This document shows, piece after piece, positions 52,405 through 60,459 of a stretch of DNA of 60,459 nucleotides; the first letter of the stretch is position 1; every line of letters begins with the position of its first letter. The notes beneath the pieces were generated by a model, which was given only the letters and a program-made list of their open reading frames with translations, was not told the origin of the DNA and did not search any database. The stretch is from Spirochaetota bacterium (GTDB lineage Bacteria; Spirochaetota; UBA4802; UBA5550): assembly GCA_025457915.1 (NCBI GenBank), contig JALOTL010000019.1, forward strand, positions 1-60,459. The letters are read 5' to 3'. The position numbers and the translations under genes were made by a program.

Positions 52405-53889
52405 TCAACATCCCGAATTTCCTGCATGAAGCTGTCTGAGCCTGTAGTATTCCATTACCTTTGCCAGGGCGCGTATCGCCGGGTCCGGCGAGGGGAATAC
52501 CGCTATCCCCTTGGCTTCGAATTTTTTTACGAGGTTGTATTCCGGCCGTTCGTCGAAGGCTATCAGGTCCATCACCGGGATTACGGGCTTCCCGAAACGC
52601 TTTATCTGTTTCTCAATGAGATCGAGAAGGCTCTCCTCTTCTTCTATCATGCGCATTGCGCGGTCCCTGACGGATTCCGCAGGTATAACTGGAGACCTGA
52701 GCCAGCCTCTTGCCCTTGCAGTCAGGTAGCCCATCCCGAGGAGGACGATCGCGTCTGTTTCGCCGCTTCCCAGAAGGACCTCGACAGTGTCGGTGATCAT
52801 GGATACCCTGCCCGGGGCCACCAGGTCCACGGGGTTGCGCCTGCTCCAGAATGGGGGGAGCATGCCGTCCAGGATGGATATCGTTTTTTCGTTGAGGGCG
52901 GGAATGTCAAGACCAAGGGACTCACAGAGATCGGCCGAGAGGACGCCCCAGCCGCCTCCCTGTGTCACTATGCCGACCCTGCTGCCGCGGATCTCGGGCT
53001 GGGAAAGAAGGATACCCGCGATGTCAGTCATCTCGTCCACGCTGTCAGCGTATATGACGTTCGTCTGGCGGCACATGGACCGGAATACGTCTGCGCTGCC
53101 AGCCATGGCGCCGGTATGGGACATTGCCGCTCCCGCGCCGGCCGCGCCGGTCCCGCCCTTCATGAGGATCATGGGCTTTTTCATCGAAATCCGCCTGGAG
53201 ACTTCCAGGAACCTTCTTCCCTCGCGTGCGCCTTCCATGTAAAGGCAGACGAGACTGGTCTTTTCGTCAGTCTCAAGCATCTCGAGGAAGTCTTCGACCC
53301 TGAGGTCGGCCTCGTTGCCGGAGCTGACCAGCCTGCTTATTCCTATGTTTTTTCTAATCAGCCGGTAGGATATGGATGTCGCCAGGTTTCCGCTCTGCGA
53401 AATGACCGCCGCGCCGCCCGCGGTGATCGGTGAAGACATCATTACGGCCTGCATCGGCGACGGATAAGCGCTGTAAACGCCCATGGTGTTCGGGCCGATC
53501 AGTCGTATCCCGCCTGCCCTTGCTATCGAGAGAACCTCCGTCTCGAGCCTCGCGCCATCCGGACCGGTTTCCGAGAATCCGGCCGTTATCACCACCGCGG
53601 CGCGAATTCCCGCGCCTGCGCATTCCCTGACGGTTGCGGGGACCGCTTCCCTGGGAACAATCACCACCGCGAGGTCTGCGGGCCCGGGCAGGGAGGATAT
53701 CGAAGGATATATTTCCATGCCGAACCACGTGCCGCCGGACGGGTTTACGGGATATATCCTGCCGCTGAAGCCACCCCTCACCAGGTGGTGAAGTATGTTG
53801 AATCCCCACTTGAAGACGTCCGCGGAGGCGCCGATGAAGGCTATCGAGCTGGGCTCGAAAATAGAGCTGAAAACAGTCCTGTCGTTCAT
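52405..53889 (-). CDS. ADP-forming acyl-CoA synthetase alpha-type protein
   Basis: A 494-residue protein with the three domains of the ADP-forming acetyl-CoA synthetase alpha subunit: CoA-binding (PSSIAFIGASADVFKWG), a succinyl-CoA-synthetase-like middle domain, and a third domain. The phospho-histidine motif is present as SHTGAMAGS, and GPNTMGVY and SQSGNLATS are typical. The enzyme turns acyl-CoA plus ADP and phosphate into acid plus ATP, the energy-yielding end of pyruvate fermentation. No ATP-grasp beta subunit is adjacent and none is fused, so it needs a partner elsewhere. Confidence 0.88.
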   Translation of the reverse strand: MNDRTVFSSIFEPSSIAFIGASADVFKWGFNILHHLVRGGFSGRIYPVNPSGGTWFGMEIYPSISSLPGPADLAVVIVPREAVPATVRECAGAGIRAAVVITAGFSETGPDGARLETEVLSIARAGGIRLIGPNTMGVYSAYPSPMQAVMMSSPITAGGAAVISQSGNLATSISYRLIRKNIGISRLVSSGNEADLRVEDFLEMLETDEKTSLVCLYMEGAREGRRFLEVSRRISMKKPMILMKGGTGAAGAGAAMSHTGAMAGSADVFRSMCRQTNVIYADSVDEMTDIAGILLSQPEIRGSRVGIVTQGGGWGVLSADLCESLGLDIPALNEKTISILDGMLPPFWSRRNPVDLVAPGRVSMITDTVEVLLGSGETDAIVLLGMGYLTARARGWLRSPVIPAESVRDRAMRMIEEEESLLDLIEKQIKRFGKPVIPVMDLIAFDERPEYNLVKKFEAKGIAVFPSPDPAIRALAKVMEYYRLRQLHAGNSGC

Positions 53890-53999
53890 GTCGTTTTTGT
53901 TAATAATCCTGTTAACGAGGAAATAACTTCAAGGATTAAATGAATGACGCAGGGAGCGCGCGATGGAAAAAATATATGACGGTCAGGCGTTTCATTATG

Positions 54000-54028
54000 T
54001 TGACATTTTCACGGAAAAAATATATAAT
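54000..54028 (+). promoter_or_regulatory. perfect consensus promoter of the papain-like protease gene
   Basis: TTGACA (54000-54005), 17-base A-rich spacer, TATAAT (54023-54028), with the start codon at 54107. It is the best promoter match in the window. Confidence 0.85.
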
Positions 54029-54106
54029 ATGCTTCAGGCCGGCTTGATTGCAGAAAAATGCGTATAGACGGTCTATGAAATATTTTGAAATCATAGAGGT
54101 GTAACG

Positions 54107-55159
54107 ATGAAGAGTCTCGGAACAGCCAGAATTTTCCTCATAGCCGCCGCGGCTATCGCGGTCCTATTTGCGGCCCTGTCGATGCCGAGGGCTGAAAGTG
54201 AATTTTCAGAGGAAGTAAAAAAACAGAGGGAAAAGCAGCTCAGGGAAGTTGATACGGTCAGGCAGGAGATAGATTCCCTGAGGAAGAAGATAGCCGAGAA
54301 GAAATGGACGTTTGCTGTCGGCGAAACCGAGGCATCCCGTTATTCATTGAAAATGATAAGCGGATACAAAGAAATAAAAGAAGATAAAAAGAGCTATGCG
54401 ATTTCAAACGGAAAGGTTGTGGTTAAGCCGGATAACGCGGATAAAAAGGATGCGATACCGAAGGGGGGGCTTCTCGGGGACCCTGATTCCGCATCTTTCA
54501 ACCTAAGGGACAAGGGATTTCTCACGCCGGTCCGCTCGCAGAAGGGATGCGGCAGCTGCTGGGCGTTCACCGCAATCGGCACGTACGAGTCCGCGTACCT
54601 GATCAGAAACGGCGTTTCCCTGGATCTTTCGGAGCAGTTCATAGTCAACTGCGCAAGGGCCGGCAGCTGCAGCGGCGGCAGTTACAGCAGCGTTTTCAAA
54701 TTTCTTCTGGCCAACAGCGCGATAGATGAAAAACTGGCGCCTTACAAGTCCGAGAACCAGCCATGCCTGCCGGTTTGGGGCGCGCAGAAAGAATACACGC
54801 TCGAGCAGTACGGGTGGATCAAGCCCTCGTCAGGGAAGAAACTCGCCGTGATGGACGTCAAGAAGGCGATTTGCGCATACGGGCCCATCGCGTCGAGCAT
54901 GGTTTCGACGACGGCGTTCCACCATTACAAGGGCGGCATATTCAACGAACACGGTGAGAAAAACAATTATGCAGACTGCGGCACCAGGGCGGGACACGCG
55001 ATGGTGATCGTCGGATGGGACGACTCGAAAAATTCCTGGCTTGTCAGGAACTCATGGAGCGAGGGATGGGGCGAAAAGGGATATGTCTGGATGGAGTACG
55101 GATGCAACGGAATAGGGGAAGGCGGAATGTGGGTCGTTGCTAAAAAAAATCAGAAATGA
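54107..55159 (+). CDS. secreted papain-family (C1A) cysteine protease
   Basis: A 350-residue exported protein: signal peptide (about 1-29), a short coiled coil (33-65) and pro-like region, then a papain fold from about 128. The catalytic set is complete: Gln in VRSQKGCGSCWAF, nucleophile C151, His in AGHAMVIVGWDD, and Asn in VRNSWSEGWGEKGY. Bacterial C1A enzymes are uncommon and usually act outside the cell. AGAGG fits the ATG, and a consensus promoter drives it. The coiled coil may be an inhibitory propeptide. Confidence 0.93.
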   Translation: MKSLGTARIFLIAAAAIAVLFAALSMPRAESEFSEEVKKQREKQLREVDTVRQEIDSLRKKIAEKKWTFAVGETEASRYSLKMISGYKEIKEDKKSYAISNGKVVVKPDNADKKDAIPKGGLLGDPDSASFNLRDKGFLTPVRSQKGCGSCWAFTAIGTYESAYLIRNGVSLDLSEQFIVNCARAGSCSGGSYSSVFKFLLANSAIDEKLAPYKSENQPCLPVWGAQKEYTLEQYGWIKPSSGKKLAVMDVKKAICAYGPIASSMVSTTAFHHYKGGIFNEHGEKNNYADCGTRAGHAMVIVGWDDSKNSWLVRNSWSEGWGEKGYVWMEYGCNGIGEGGMWVVAKKNQK

Positions 55160-55216
55160 GACGGTATGGTTCCAGATTTTGCCATGGATTGAAATGACAG
55201 GGAAAAGGGAAATGTC

Positions 55217-56539
55217 GTGAAGGACGGCAAATTGACCAGGGAACAGCTTGTCAGGCAGGCTGCAGCTCTTCGCAGAAAGATCGCAAAGCTCGAAAAGTCG
55301 CTTGCAGGGTCCGGAAAAGGCATGGTAAGCGCTGAAACCTTCAGGCTGATAGCCGAAAGGGCGAATGACGGGATCATAATAATCCGAGGGAACGAGCGCC
55401 TTTATTTCAACCCTAAATACCTTGAGATGACGGGATACAGGGACCCGGCGGATATAGCCGGCAAGCCTCCGCTGTCCTTCATACACCCGGACGACCTGGA
55501 GAAGGTGGCCCGGATCGCAAAAAGCAGGCAGGAGACGGGGTCCGCTCCGACGCAGTACGAATTCAGGGGAATCAGGGCCGACGGATCGATTATCTGGATC
55601 GAGATATCCTCCTCCCTCATCGACTACGAGGGGCAGCCTGCGTCCCTCGGATACATGCGGGACATCACTGAAAGGAAAAAGGCCGAGGAGGCCATCAGGG
55701 AAAGCGAGGAGCGCTTCCGGCAGCTCGCGGACGCCACGTTTGAAGGGATACTGATACATGACAAGGGGAAGATACTGGATGTCAACCAGTCGACCCTGCA
55801 GATGCTGGGTTATGAGCGCGGCGAGTCCGCGGGGAATAACGTGCTGGATTTCATCGCGGACGAATCGAAGGAGATCGTAATGAAGAATCTCCAGGACCCT
55901 TACGACGCGCCCTTTGAGATCGTCGCTAAGAAGAAGGACGGATCGGCCATAAACATGGAGATATTCGGCAAGCCGATAATCTTCAGGATGAAGCAGGCGA
56001 GGGTGGTGGCCCTCCGCGATGTTACGCGCCGCAAGCAGATGGAGGATGAAATAAGGAAGATGGCCATAACCGACGAGCTGACCGGCCTCAACAACAGGAG
56101 GGGGTTTCTGGCCTTTGCCCAGCAGCAGATGAGCTTCGCGGAAAGGACGAAAAGGGGGCTGGTCCTCATGGTTTCGGACCTGGACGGAATGAAGAGGATC
56201 AATGACACATGGGGGCACCTGGAGGGCGATAAAATATTGATCGAAGCCGCGGCCGTACTGAAACAGGTGTTCAGGGCGGCGGACATAATCGCCCGGACAG
56301 GCGGGGACGAATTTGCAGTCCTTGCACTGAAAACCTCGGATACGGATCCAGGTGTATTGATCGATCGTCTTCAGAAGCAGATCAGTGTGAATAATCAGCG
56401 TGAAGGAAGGCTGTACGATCTATCGATGAGCATCGGTTTCGCGGAATATGATCCCGGGCGGGCCTGTTCGATCGATGAACTGATACAGCAGGCGGACATG
56501 AGAATGTATGAACACAAGAGGATGAAGGAGAAACAGTAA
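55217..56539 (+). CDS. PAS-PAS-GGDEF diguanylate cyclase
   Basis: A 440-residue soluble protein: short coiled coil (about 8-35), two PAS domains (about 45-155 and 170-285) and a GGDEF domain (290-435) with TDELTGLNNRRGF and an intact active site TGGDEFAVL. It should make c-di-GMP in response to a signal sensed by PAS. I use the GTG at 55217 (GGGA upstream) because the coiled coil begins there and no in-frame ATG is better. It follows the protease gene by 57 bases. Confidence 0.92.
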   Translation: MKDGKLTREQLVRQAAALRRKIAKLEKSLAGSGKGMVSAETFRLIAERANDGIIIIRGNERLYFNPKYLEMTGYRDPADIAGKPPLSFIHPDDLEKVARIAKSRQETGSAPTQYEFRGIRADGSIIWIEISSSLIDYEGQPASLGYMRDITERKKAEEAIRESEERFRQLADATFEGILIHDKGKILDVNQSTLQMLGYERGESAGNNVLDFIADESKEIVMKNLQDPYDAPFEIVAKKKDGSAINMEIFGKPIIFRMKQARVVALRDVTRRKQMEDEIRKMAITDELTGLNNRRGFLAFAQQQMSFAERTKRGLVLMVSDLDGMKRINDTWGHLEGDKILIEAAAVLKQVFRAADIIARTGGDEFAVLALKTSDTDPGVLIDRLQKQISVNNQREGRLYDLSMSIGFAEYDPGRACSIDELIQQADMRMYEHKRMKEKQ

Positions 56540-56586
56540 CCGGCCCGGGACTGCGTTTCAGCCGCTGCCGGGGAATGCGATGAAGC

Positions 56587-56618
56587 AAAAAGACCGCCCC
56601 TGCGGGGCGGTCTTTTTT
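56587..56618. terminator. bidirectional intrinsic terminator
   Basis: AAAAAGACCGCCCC (56587-56600) pairs perfectly with GGGGCGGTCTTTTT (56604-56617) around a three-base loop, with an A run on one side and a T run on the other. It can end both the GGDEF transcript (plus) and the small Cys-rich protein transcript (minus), which converge here. Confidence 0.93.
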
Positions 56619-56653
56619 ATGGTTTCCTTATATAAGGGAATGCCCGGATTAAA

Positions 56654-56968
56654 TCAATCGCCTCCTTTAGGCCCGTATTCGCTGTCGCAATTCCCGAGGC
56701 ATGAGCTCTTCGTCGCAGCGCACTTGGCCTTGGCGTCGTCGAGCATGAGTTTCGCGATCTGTTTCGACTTGGCGTCGTTCTTTTTCTTTGTCATTTCCTT
56801 GTTCATCTTGACGGCGTCCTTCACGCAGGCGTTGGAATTCTTTTTGCACTTGTTCTTGCACGCCGCAAGTTCTTTCTTGCTGCTTTTTTTAACAGTTACC
56901 TGATCCGCGGCATAGCCCGCCAGAACGGCCATTAGAAAAATTACAGTTGAAGCCGTGAGTTTTTTCAT
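56654..56968 (-). CDS. small secreted Lys/Cys-rich protein
   Basis: A 104-residue protein with a signal peptide (MKKLTASTVIFLMAVLAGYAA) and a mature part rich in Lys with six cysteines (ACKNKC, NACVKD, KCAATKSSC, GNCDS). I recognise no family; the cysteines suggest disulfides or metal binding in the periplasm. GGAGG lies before the ATG at 56968, so the longer frame upstream is not used. A promoter lies at 57006-57034. Confidence 0.85.
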   Translation of the reverse strand: MKKLTASTVIFLMAVLAGYAADQVTVKKSSKKELAACKNKCKKNSNACVKDAVKMNKEMTKKKNDAKSKQIAKLMLDDAKAKCAATKSSCLGNCDSEYGPKGGD

Positions 56969-57005
56969 CTTTCCTCCTTTTTTAAGCATTTTTTTTGAAG
57001 GCCAG

Positions 57006-57034
57006 ATTTTAGCAGTGCCGATTGAAAATGTCAA
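57006..57034 (-). promoter_or_regulatory. promoter of the small Cys-rich protein gene
   Basis: Minus strand TTGACA (57034-57029), 17 bases, TAAAAT (57011-57006), about 40 bases before the ATG. Confidence 0.75.
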
Positions 57035-57108
57035 ATTAAAAAAATCCAGGCCGCTATAACGGCTCCGGTGTGTATTATAAGGAGCAATTGACAGGGAATA
57101 ATTATTTA

Positions 57109-57137
57109 TTGACATTCGTATCCGCCGCGTGCATAAT
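57109..57137 (+). promoter_or_regulatory. promoter of the terminal sensor gene
   Basis: TTGACA (57109-57114), 17 bases, CATAAT (57132-57137). It points at the ATG at 57151, so the leader would be very short or absent. Confidence 0.6.
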
Positions 57138-57150
57138 AAAAAAACCCGTT

Positions 57151-60100
57151 ATGAATGATTTAATGATTACTGATATTATCAGATCTTTTTATGCCAATTT
57201 TTTTACGGTAGGGACCCTTGTTCCGACCGTGTTCCATCTTTTCCTTGCGGTCCTATTTTTATCCATACCGAATAAATCGAAATCATCTTTCCATATCGCT
57301 TTTACCTTCATATACATGTTTCTATTCAATTTCGGGTATTTTATCGCAAGCAGCTTTTACCATCCGCTGGCGGCTTATCACAGGTGGATCACCGTGGGCA
57401 CCATACTTCTCTGCGAAGCCCATACAAACATGTTTATATACTATTTTCATGAAGAGCGGTACCCCTTATTCGGTAAGATTTTTCTCGGGCTTCAGTATGT
57501 AGTCTCGATATTTCTTACATATATTTTTTACACGTCGACATATCATGCCGAGAAAATATACATAATCAACGCCCACCAGTGGGATTTCAACGCGGATGAC
57601 ATAAGCAGACTGATCGGGATTGTTATACAGGGCTACGTGGTGATATTTCTTTTCATCACCGTCTGGAAGGTTTTGACGATAAAGACCAGGGAGAGATGGA
57701 TCATCCTGCTGATGAGCATCAGCTATGTAGTTATAACCATTGTTCCCAGCGCAACGAACGTGATGAGCCGGTCCGGGCTTCTCACAAGGGAGACCTTCCA
57801 GATAATGTGGAACATGTTCAACATCCTCGGGTTCACCTTTCTCACGATACTCGCCATCAATTTCACAAGGGACCGGTCGTCGGTGCTTGTGAAAATAATC
57901 GGCGTGAGCCTGGTGACGATACTCATGCTTTTCCAGGGGTTCAGCTACTTTCTGTATACGGAACAGGAGAGCGCCTACGACAGGCTGCACTCAGTGTTCA
58001 CCAGGCTGACCGCGGAGACGGACGAGACTTTCGGGGATTCGGAATACCTGGTGACGTGCGGGCTTGCCGGGGGCGGGCTTTCCGTTAATAGGCAGAAAAG
58101 GGAGGGCGTTCTATTCGACGGGAATGCCGTGTCAAGTTCCCTTTTTAATACCGCCTTGTGGAAGGAGATCGATCAGCTCGGAGACGCGGACTTCAAGAAG
58201 AGTCTATACGGGCTGATAGAAGACAGTCACCCCTCCTTCGCGGGATACAAAATGTCGATCGAGGACGGCCTTCGGAGGATGGATGGCGCTCTCGTCACGA
58301 AAAAAAGCGTGCAGGAATTCATCGTCGGGATACAGCGATCCATCCGCGGCGAGAAGCACGCCATTTTAAATCTCCCTGACAAGAAATTCCGAAAATCTCT
58401 TAATGATTTCCTTGCCGGAAACAGTTCCGAAAGTTTCATTTTTTTCAAAAAAGCCATTCTTGCCCACATGAGTGGGTCGGGCTCGGAGGAAGCGGTTCTC
58501 AAGTCTGAAATCATGTCCTATCTTCAGCCGGTTACACCTCCGGGGACGAGGCATTACCGGATAGCCGGTGAAAATCACTTCGTGGCCTTTCATTACATCG
58601 ATCTCGCCAAACGCATGGCCTACGAGGTGGGATACAGCTATCTTTCATATCGTGAAAACCTGCACCCGGCGGCCGTGAAATTCGTCTACATGTTATTCGT
58701 GATAATATTCATCGTCCTGTTCGGTTTTCCGCTTTTTTTCCGGGGCATACTCGTGGCGCCGCTGTTCAGCCTGGTCCATGGGCTCGACAGGGTTGAGAAG
58801 GGGGATTATGAATTCAGGATCCCGGTTCTTCTCAAGGATGAGATAGGATTCGTGACGCACAGCTTCAATAAAATGGCGGAAACCATAAGGGACGACAAGA
58901 AGAAGCTGGACAGCTATACGCAGAACCTCGAGGAAATGGTGAAGGCCAGGACCGGGGAGCTGGAGCAGGCCTATGATAAGATGAGGGAGTCCGAGGAGAG
59001 GTTCCGCGAAATCATCGAGAACGTCACGGAGGGGATACACATCGTAAATTCCATGGGCGAGATCGTTTACATGAACCCGCTGGGACTTAAAAAGATCGGA
59101 TACACCAATGAAGAGATTAAAGGCAAGAACTACATCGACATGGTAAGGCCTGAATTCCGGGAAAAGGCGGCTCTCTTTTACCTGGACCAGATAAAAAACA
59201 ACATTGAAGAAACCTACCTGGAATGCCCCATCGTCACAAAGGATGGGAGAAACATATGGATAGGCATGAGCGTCAAACTGTACAGGGACAAGGAAGGGAA
59301 GCTCGGTTTTTACTGCATCGCCAGGGATATCACAGACCGCGTGAAGGCGCAGGAGGCGCTCAGGGAGAGCGAGGAGAAGTACCGCCGGATCGTGGAGAGC
59401 GCCACCGACGGCATTTTCAGGAATGATATCCGGGGGAATTTTCTGTATGTCAATCCAACCGGACAGATCCTTCTTGGATACCCGATCGATGAATTGATGA
59501 CCATGAATTACCAGTCCCTTGTTCAGCCCGATTATGCTGAAAAGATCAGGGATGCGTACAGGCACCAGATAAAAAACAGGCTTCAGGAAACGTATCTTGA
59601 ATTTCCGGTTATACGCAAAGACGGGACCGTCAGATGGCTGGGTCAGCGTGTTCAGCTTGAGAAAAACTCAAAGGGGGAATACGAGTTTCACGGAATATCG
59701 CGCGACGTAACGGAGAAGGTCATAGCCGAAGAGTCGCTCCGCATGAGCGAGGAGAAGTACCGGACGATACTTGAGACAATCAGGGAGGGTTATTACGAGG
59801 TGGACCTGAAGGGCAATATTACTTTCGTGAATAATTCGGTCTGCAATCTCTGGGGATTTTCAAAGGATGAAATCGTCGGACTTAATTTCAGGAATTTAGT
59901 CACCGGGGATGATGCTGAAACTATATACAACGAATTCAATAAATTATACATGGGTCTCGATCACGCAAGTATTGTGACTTACAAGATCATCCACAAGAAC
60001 GGCAAGGAGCTGGATTTCGAACAGACTTTTGACGGCATAACAGATAAAAACGGCCGCATAATCGGGTTCAGGGGCGTGGTCAGGGACGTTACCGAGAGGA

Positions 60101-60459
60101 TAATCGCGCTGGAGGCGCTGAGGGCGAGCGAGGAAAAGTACAGGCTACTGATCGAGAACGCGGGAGATATCATATACCACTGCGACTGGCGCGGCTTCTT
60201 CATCTATTTCAGCCCGTCTGCGTACAGGCTTTCGGGTTATTCCCCGGAAGACATAATCGGCAAACACTTTTCCGAGATAATACCCCCGAACAGCCGGCAG
60301 GCTGTAGTCGAGTACTACCTGGAACAGTTCAAGGAAAGGACGACGCAGAGCTACTATGAACTCCCGATACTCATTAAAGACGGCAGCGTCATGTGGGTCG
60401 GGCAGGTCGTGAGCATCGTTACCGGCGCGGACGGGAAAATCGAGTTTTACAGCATAGCC
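57151..60459 (+). CDS. 7TM-HAMP-multi-PAS sensor protein, cut by window end
   Basis: A frame open from ATG 57151 to the last base (1103 codons, no stop). It begins with about seven membrane helices in the first 250 residues (FHLFLAVLFL onward), then a long extracytoplasmic domain (about 270-510), another membrane helix (VYMLFVIIFIVLFGFPLFF), a HAMP domain (VEKGDYEFRIPVLLKDEIG) and at least four PAS domains with SEEKYR linkers. The output domain, kinase or GGDEF, lies beyond the window. No ribosome site is evident before either ATG 57151 or 57163. Confidence 0.88.
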   Translation, partial: MNDLMITDIIRSFYANFFTVGTLVPTVFHLFLAVLFLSIPNKSKSSFHIAFTFIYMFLFNFGYFIASSFYHPLAAYHRWITVGTILLCEAHTNMFIYYFHEERYPLFGKIFLGLQYVVSIFLTYIFYTSTYHAEKIYIINAHQWDFNADDISRLIGIVIQGYVVIFLFITVWKVLTIKTRERWIILLMSISYVVITIVPSATNVMSRSGLLTRETFQIMWNMFNILGFTFLTILAINFTRDRSSVLVKIIGVSLVTILMLFQGFSYFLYTEQESAYDRLHSVFTRLTAETDETFGDSEYLVTCGLAGGGLSVNRQKREGVLFDGNAVSSSLFNTALWKEIDQLGDADFKKSLYGLIEDSHPSFAGYKMSIEDGLRRMDGALVTKKSVQEFIVGIQRSIRGEKHAILNLPDKKFRKSLNDFLAGNSSESFIFFKKAILAHMSGSGSEEAVLKSEIMSYLQPVTPPGTRHYRIAGENHFVAFHYIDLAKRMAYEVGYSYLSYRENLHPAAVKFVYMLFVIIFIVLFGFPLFFRGILVAPLFSLVHGLDRVEKGDYEFRIPVLLKDEIGFVTHSFNKMAETIRDDKKKLDSYTQNLEEMVKARTGELEQAYDKMRESEERFREIIENVTEGIHIVNSMGEIVYMNPLGLKKIGYTNEEIKGKNYIDMVRPEFREKAALFYLDQIKNNIEETYLECPIVTKDGRNIWIGMSVKLYRDKEGKLGFYCIARDITDRVKAQEALRESEEKYRRIVESATDGIFRNDIRGNFLYVNPTGQILLGYPIDELMTMNYQSLVQPDYAEKIRDAYRHQIKNRLQETYLEFPVIRKDGTVRWLGQRVQLEKNSKGEYEFHGISRDVTEKVIAEESLRMSEEKYRTILETIREGYYEVDLKGNITFVNNSVCNLWGFSKDEIVGLNFRNLVTGDDAETIYNEFNKLYMGLDHASIVTYKIIHKNGKELDFEQTFDGITDKNGRIIGFRGVVRDVTERIIALEALRASEEKYRLLIENAGDIIYHCDWRGFFIYFSPSAYRLSGYSPEDIIGKHFSEIIPPNSRQAVVEYYLEQFKERTTQSYYELPILIKDGSVMWVGQVVSIVTGADGKIEFYSIA

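Noticed and set aside
53963-54067. 34-codon ORF upstream of the papain-like protease
   Set aside because: It has a fair ribosome site but spans the consensus promoter of the next gene, so coding is unlikely.

Overview
The window looks like chromosomal DNA of an anaerobic, diderm, motile bacterium, most likely a deep-branching Spirochaetota. The support is mixed. Ferredoxin-based pyruvate metabolism and a B12-dependent ribonucleotide reductase point to an anaerobe. A lipobox lipoprotein, secreted TPR and ankyrin proteins and a CsgG-type protein with a probable outer-membrane barrel point to a diderm. Two chemotaxis receptors with multi-pass membrane domains, very long multi-PAS sensors and a cyclase-type membrane domain fit spirochaetes best. 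No rRNA, tRNA, CRISPR array or insertion sequence was recognised. Several upstream regions carry near-consensus TTGACA / TATAAT promoters.

Layout. 1-2.5 kb (minus): a compact AT-richer cassette of XRE-ImmA/IrrE protease, PIN toxin, DUF2188 and SieB-like protein behind a promoter that overlaps an inverted repeat, a candidate toxin-antitoxin or phage-defence cassette. 2.8-5.1 kb: a frameshifted SGNH esterase, a small membrane protein, an orphan HigA and an EIIA-type regulator with a DNA-binding domain. 5.1-12.3 kb: a six-gene operon for a membrane complex of the group-4 hydrogenase/complex I family whose large subunit lacks the NiFe cysteines (an Ehr-type complex). 12.6-19.3 kb: a diiron ferritin-like protein, then pyruvate:ferredoxin oxidoreductase (porCDAB) continuing directly into NuoE, NuoF and a short NuoG-like subunit. 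Together these could link pyruvate, ferredoxin, NAD and an ion gradient.

19.3-30.8 kb: a carbonic anhydrase resembling the carboxysomal CsoSCA class without carboxysome genes, an M23 peptidase paired with a giant ankyrin protein, a CsgG-like protein, a chemotaxis receptor, a LysR regulator, a 33-codon small ORF and YedF. 31-38 kb: a metallo-beta-lactamase protein behind a structured leader, UbiA and UbiD quinone-pathway enzymes, a second chemotaxis receptor and histidinol dehydrogenase.

38.1-39.7 kb (minus): hgcA-hgcB-arsR, the mercury-methylation gene pair in one translationally coupled operon with an ArsR-type regulator. A perfect 8-bp inverted repeat sits between the -35 and -10 boxes of the operon promoter. 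39.8-47.4 kb: a geranylgeranyl-reductase-family flavoprotein, carA behind an apparent terminator/attenuator, class II ribonucleotide reductase, and a TPR/lipoprotein pair. 47.8-60.4 kb: a receiver/seven-PAS histidine kinase, remnants of a cyclase-type membrane protein and a DUF1330 gene, an ADP-forming acyl-CoA synthetase alpha-type protein, a secreted papain-like protease, a PAS-GGDEF protein, a small Cys-rich secreted protein, and a 7TM-HAMP-multi-PAS sensor that runs off the end.
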